A stretch of 64,000 bases of DNA from Pleurodeles waltl (lineage: Eukaryota > Chordata > Amphibia > Caudata > Salamandridae): positions 347,766,339 to 347,830,338 of the forward strand of contig NC_090451.1 in assembly GCF_031143425.1 (NCBI RefSeq). Reading direction: 5' to 3'. The position numbers and the translations under genes are program-made. The first letter of the stretch is position 1; each line of letters starts with the position of its first letter. Below the pieces are notes generated by a model that saw only the letters and a program-made list of their open reading frames with translations, was not told where the DNA came from and made no database searches. Below are positions 59,970 through 64,000 of this stretch, one piece after another.

Positions 59970-61560
59970 TGACGCATGACTGTTTAAATTTCTCTTCTAG
60001 TTTTCATCTATTCTGTGCTAAGACCTCTAAAAGACAATACCCCCTCTTTTTTTAACAATCTAAAAATGCAGAATACACCCTATGCTTAGCCAGAATATGT
60101 TTAAGAAATTTCCTAATCTGTTTTGTGATTTAATTTGTGTTTAAAGGTGTATCTAGCAGGTGTTTAAGTGTGTGAAAAGCAGTACTTTAGTTGCTTTAGA
60201 TCTGGGCCTTACCTGCAGGGTTGAAAAGGAAATTCAAAGTTTGGATCGAGCCTGTCTGTATCTAAGGAGATTCAGGCTTCAGGAGCATTTCCCTGCCCCC
60301 CTGCACACCAGTTTGTGCTTAATGATTGGGCCTCAAGCTTGTAAGCAACCCCAAGCCCTCCCATCACACCTGCACAGACCCTTAGGTTTGTGGGGGTGAA
60401 CCACAAGGCAGACATTTCCATCTTGTATCCCCAGCTTCTCTGTGCCCTAGAAAGCCCAGTGAGCAGGTAAAAAGAAGGTAGTGAGAACTCAGACCTTGTG
60501 CTGTGTGATTTGAAACTGTAAAACTGCTCTATACCCCTACTTGTCATTGTGTAAATGTATCTCTTAATTTCTGTGCAATTTCTACTTTTAAAACTGCTTC
60601 TTTTCTTCTACCCGTTACTGTTTACATTTCTCTCCTGGTTTTCATCCATACTGTAATAGGGCCTCTAGAAGACAATATCCTACCCTCTTTATTAACAAGC
60701 TAAAAAATGCAAAATACACCTCTAAGCATAGCCAGAGTGTATTTAAGAGACTGCCTAATCTGTTTTGTTGTTTAAATTGTGTTTGGAAAGTGTTTCTATC
60801 AGGTGTTTTTGGCTAGAAAAAGTGATTTGGTTAAGTGTGTGAAAAACAGTATTTTAGTGGCTTTATATTTGGGCCTTACCAGCAGGGTTGAACAGGAAGC
60901 ACAAGTTGTTTATTGAACCTGTTTTTATCTAAGGAAATTCTGATTTCAGGAGCACCTCCATGCACTTCTACACACATTTGTGCTTTGCCGATTGGCCCTC
61001 AAGCTTCTAAGCAACCCTGAGCTCTCCCCTCAAACTTGCCTAGGCCCTTACGTTTGTGGAGGTAACCCCAAGACAGACACCTGCTCTTTGGATCCCCACC
61101 TTCTGAATGCCCTAAACTGCCCAGTGAGCAAGTCAAAGAAGCTGGCAAGAAGACAGAATTTGCGCTGTATATTTTGAAACTTTAAAGCTCCTCTTTTCCT
61201 CTACCTGTAACTGTTTAAATGTTTCGCTTCGGTTCTGTGAAATGTGTTCTTTAAAAGCTGCTGTTTTCTTCTCCTTGGGGTTGTTTAAATTTCTCTCCTG
61301 GTTATCCCCTATACTGTACTAAGGCTTCTAGAATGCAATCCCACCATCCTCCATTTTTTTTAAACCTGAAAAGCAAAAATACAGCCCAAAATCCAGGCAT
61401 GTTTGGCTAGAAAAGCTTTTTAAGTATGCAAAAAGCAGTATTTTAGTGGTTTTAGATTTGGACCTTATCTGAAGGGTTTACCAGGAATGACAAAGTGTGG
61501 ATTGATCCAGTTTGAATCCAAGGAGATTCAGACTTCAGGACCTGGCACATGCATACCAGT
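59970..61560. repeat. Satellite-like tandem repeat, ~600-670-bp unit, about 2.5 copies
   Basis: Matched landmarks recur in order: TTCTCTCCTGGTTTTCAT-type strings near 59990, 60628 and 61292; GGGCCTTACCTGCAGGGTTG-type strings near 60206, 60872 and 61465; and AGGAGATTCAGGCTTCAGGA-type strings near 60263, 60932 and 61520. Spacing is 595-670 bp. The copies differ by many substitutions and small indels. Non-coding. Confidence 0.75.
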
Positions 61561-61609
61561 TTGTGTTTAGGGTCTCATGCCCCTTATATATGTTTCTTAC
61601 TGTTTGTTG

Positions 61610-62110
61610 CATATGTAATCTGATTGGCTCCTAGGACTAGGGTTTCTATTGGAGCTAGGGCTTAGCACTAGTGTTCTGATTGGCTGATAGGCCAATGGTT
61701 CTGTTTGGTTCCTAGGGCTAGGGTTTCTAGTGGCTTGGGGATTAGGGTTTGAGATTTGATTGGCTTGTAGGTCTAGGGTTGTGATTGGTTCCTAGGGCGA
61801 GGGTTTCTATTGGATTTAGGGCTTAAGGTTTGAGATCTTATTGGCTTTATGGTCTAGGGTTCTTATTGTTCCTAGTGCCTGGTTTTGGATTGGATTTAAT
61901 GCTTAGGATTTGAAATCTGATTGATTTATAGGGTGAGGGATTCTGACCTGTAGCTAGGGCTGGGGGTTCTATTGGACTTAGGGTTTAGAGTTATACTTTT
62001 GATTGGTTACTAAGGATACAGCTGTGTCTGGTTGAAAGTGCCAGACCTCCCATTGTTCTTAGCGTTTAGGGTTAGGGTTCTGATTGGTTAGGGTTTTCTG
62101 ACCTAGGGCT
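61610..62110. repeat. TAGGGTT / GATTGG tandem repeat
   Basis: About six degenerate units of 70-90 bp with cores TCTGATTGGTTCCTAGGGCT and GGGTTTCTATTGGATTTAGG. TTAGGG-like hexamers and ATTGG (inverted CCAAT) recur throughout. Not a true telomere array because the hexamers are never in long uninterrupted runs. Confidence 0.7.
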
Positions 62111-62452
62111 ATTTAACTTTAGGGCATCTCAACCTGTGTGTCAAGGCTAAGGGCGGATAGGACAAGTACAGTTACCTGTTTGGGCCTGTTCGGGTCGGGC
62201 CGAGGGCCAGAAATGCTGCGCTTTTTTCCAATCAGCAACCATCATTTTAACCCATCCATATTCACAAACACAATAACAAACTTTCAGCAAATGCAAAGTA
62301 CTCATTTCATCCTAACAAATCCTATCCACACTTCAATGTATCGCCAACCACTAGTAAACCCCACAAAGTACATCTATGCATCCTTCTTCCCCAATTTCCG
62401 CACAATGACACCTGTACTCTCACACAAATTACCACTCTGCCCTCTACCACAA

Positions 62453-64000
62453 TGTAAGAAAGTGCCCTCTTTCCTGGCATGGTTATCCCCATTTTCTGAC
62501 TGTTGTCAGTGTGTTTGACTGTGTCCACTGGGATCCTGCTAACCAGGATCCCAGTTGTTATGCTCTCTCCTGTAAATCTTGATACCAGTAGATTTCTCTT
62601 CCCACATTTGGCATACTGGTCCCCACATGTAAGTCCGTAGTATATGGTACCCAGGTACCCAGGGCATTGGGGTACCAGGGGATTCCCACAGGCTGCAGCA
62701 CTTATTCTGCCACCCACAGGGAGCCCATGCAAAGGGTTCTGTATGGCTTCCATTGCAGTCTGAGTAAAATGGGTGCATTCACCAGTTTTCACTACAGGTC
62801 ACTGCACAAGGTCACTGTAAGTCACCCCTATGGTAGGACCTGTGTGTGAGGACACCCCTGCACTAGCAGAGGTATCCCCACAAACTCCAATTCCATTTTC
62901 CTGGACTTTGTGAGTGCAGGGATGCCATTTTACACATGTACTGAACAAAGATCACTACCTATGTCCAGCTACATAATGGTAACTCCGAACCTGGGCATGT
63001 TTGGTATCAAACATGTCGGAATCATACCCCAATACTGTTGCAAGTATGATTCCATATACTCTGGGGGTTCCTTTGAAGACCCCCAGCATTTCTACCACCA
63101 TTCTCTCAGGGTTTTCCAGGCAGCCCAAGCTGCTGCCACCCCTCAGACGGGTTTCTGCCCTCCTGCTGCTAGATGTGATCAAGCTCCGGAAGGCAGAACA
63201 AAGGATTTCCTTTGAAAGAGGGAGGAAACACCCTCTCCCTTTGGAAATAGGTGTAACTGGCGTGGGAGGGGTAGCCTCCCCAGCCATTGGTAGGCTTTAA
63301 AGGGCACATTTGGTGCCCTCCATGCATAAATCAGTCCACACCAGTTCAGGTGCCTCCAAGACCTGCTCTGGCACGGAACTGGACAATGGAAAAGGGAGTG
63401 ACCACTCCCCTGTCCATCACCACCCGAGGGGTGGTGCCAGAGCCGCTCCAGAGGGTTCCTGGGTTTTGCCATCTTTTTTCCAAAGTTGGCAAGGAACTCT
63501 GGGAGCATCTGAGTGGCCAGGCCAGGCAGGTGACATCAGAGGCAACTCCTGATAGGTAGTTACCTGGCTAGGTGACCAAGTCGTCTCTTAGGGCTATTTA
63601 GGGTCTTCCTCTGGGGTGGGTCCTCAAATGTGGCTTGCAAGACTCCAGCAGGACTCCTCTGCAACCTCCACTTTGACTTCTAGCCACTGGGACAGTGACC
63701 ACGCCCTCCAGGAACCAACAATCTGCATCCACAAAGAAGACTCTTCTTGCAAAATTGTTTCCATGGCTCCTCCAACTTCTGCAACATTTCATTGGCTATG
63801 CACTCTCTGAGGGCAGCAAGTCTTCAGTCTGCATGACAACAAAGAAGGAATCTCCCTTGGAGTGAAGGAGTCACCCTGTGCATCCGCAGGCACCTACTGC
63901 AACGACGACAGGCTGTATGGATCTTCTCTCGTCTTGAGCTGCTTAGATCCTTCACCATGGGTGGTGGTTTTGAGTAGTCCTTTTGCTCCTCTCTGCCAGC
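62453..64000 (+). repeat. Long LTR, right part beyond the window
   Basis: Starts TGTAAGAAAGTGCCCTC and follows the same order of motifs as 36646-39443 read on its minus strand: GTGTTTGACTGTG, AAGTCCGTAGTATATGGTAC (62631), GTCACCCCTATGG (62821), CATGTTTGGTATCAAACATG, TTTCCTTTGAAAGAGGG. It is the same family in opposite orientation. The flank to its left is CACAA. Chance frames inside reach 156 codons but none is protein-like. Confidence 0.65.

Noticed and set aside
61610..62110. True telomere repeat
   Set aside because: TTAGGG words are scattered and interrupted, with a 70-90-bp higher period.
62322..62792. Minus-strand frame of 156 codons
   Set aside because: Antisense within the partial LTR; the matching stretch of 36646-39443 does not keep the frame.

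Overview
This is vertebrate DNA built almost entirely from transposable elements in several layers of nesting. I found no host gene. The mix is what I would expect of a giant salamander genome, probably a newt: long PIF/Harbinger DNA transposons, solo LTRs of 2.1-2.8 kb, Ty3/Gypsy, Tx1/L1-like and CR1/L2-like LINEs, hairpin-rich MITEs and satellite-like tandem repeats. The species is an inference from this mix and was not tested.

Layout. 1-7103: right part of Harbinger copy A, cut by the window edge, probably inserted into a Ty3/Gypsy element whose remainder (7104-11388) ends in a 223-bp 3' LTR. 11389-21009: non-coding DNA with a purine-rich minisatellite, a small TIR element, and a Harbinger-like element that holds a hAT-like insert. 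21010-21568: a short element made of 13 consecutive hairpins. 22480-41710: old LTRs and LINEs. Three solo LTRs have recognisable 5-bp target duplications (24542-29058, 31741-34052, 36646-39443). The first is split by a Tx1/L1-like LINE with a perfect 16-bp duplication. 41711-49383: degraded Gypsy and CR1/L2-like debris plus a LINE tail with a perfect 13-bp duplication.

49384-57781: Harbinger copy B, complete from terminal inverted repeat to terminal inverted repeat (8398 bp) with a 3-bp AAT duplication. It sits inside a codon series of a CR1/L2-like LINE that resumes at 57785. 57785-64000: the rest of that LINE, a hAT-like remnant, a ~640-bp tandem repeat, a TAGGGTT/ATTGG-rich repeat, and the start of another long LTR that runs off the window.

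The most interesting system is Harbinger A/B. By comparing the two copies I infer three genes: (1) a two-exon Myb/SANT-like protein on +; (2) a two-exon HARBI1-like DDE transposase on -, with a ~4.5-kb intron; (3) a three-exon Myb/SANT-like protein with long Ser/Thr/Pro-rich and Lys/Ala-rich repeats, on +, lying wholly inside the transposase intron. Both copies are disabled by stops and frameshifts, and copy A has also lost most of the transposase. By family knowledge, Harbinger transposases need a Myb-like partner for DNA binding and nuclear import; a second Myb-like partner nested antisense in the transposase intron is the unusual part.
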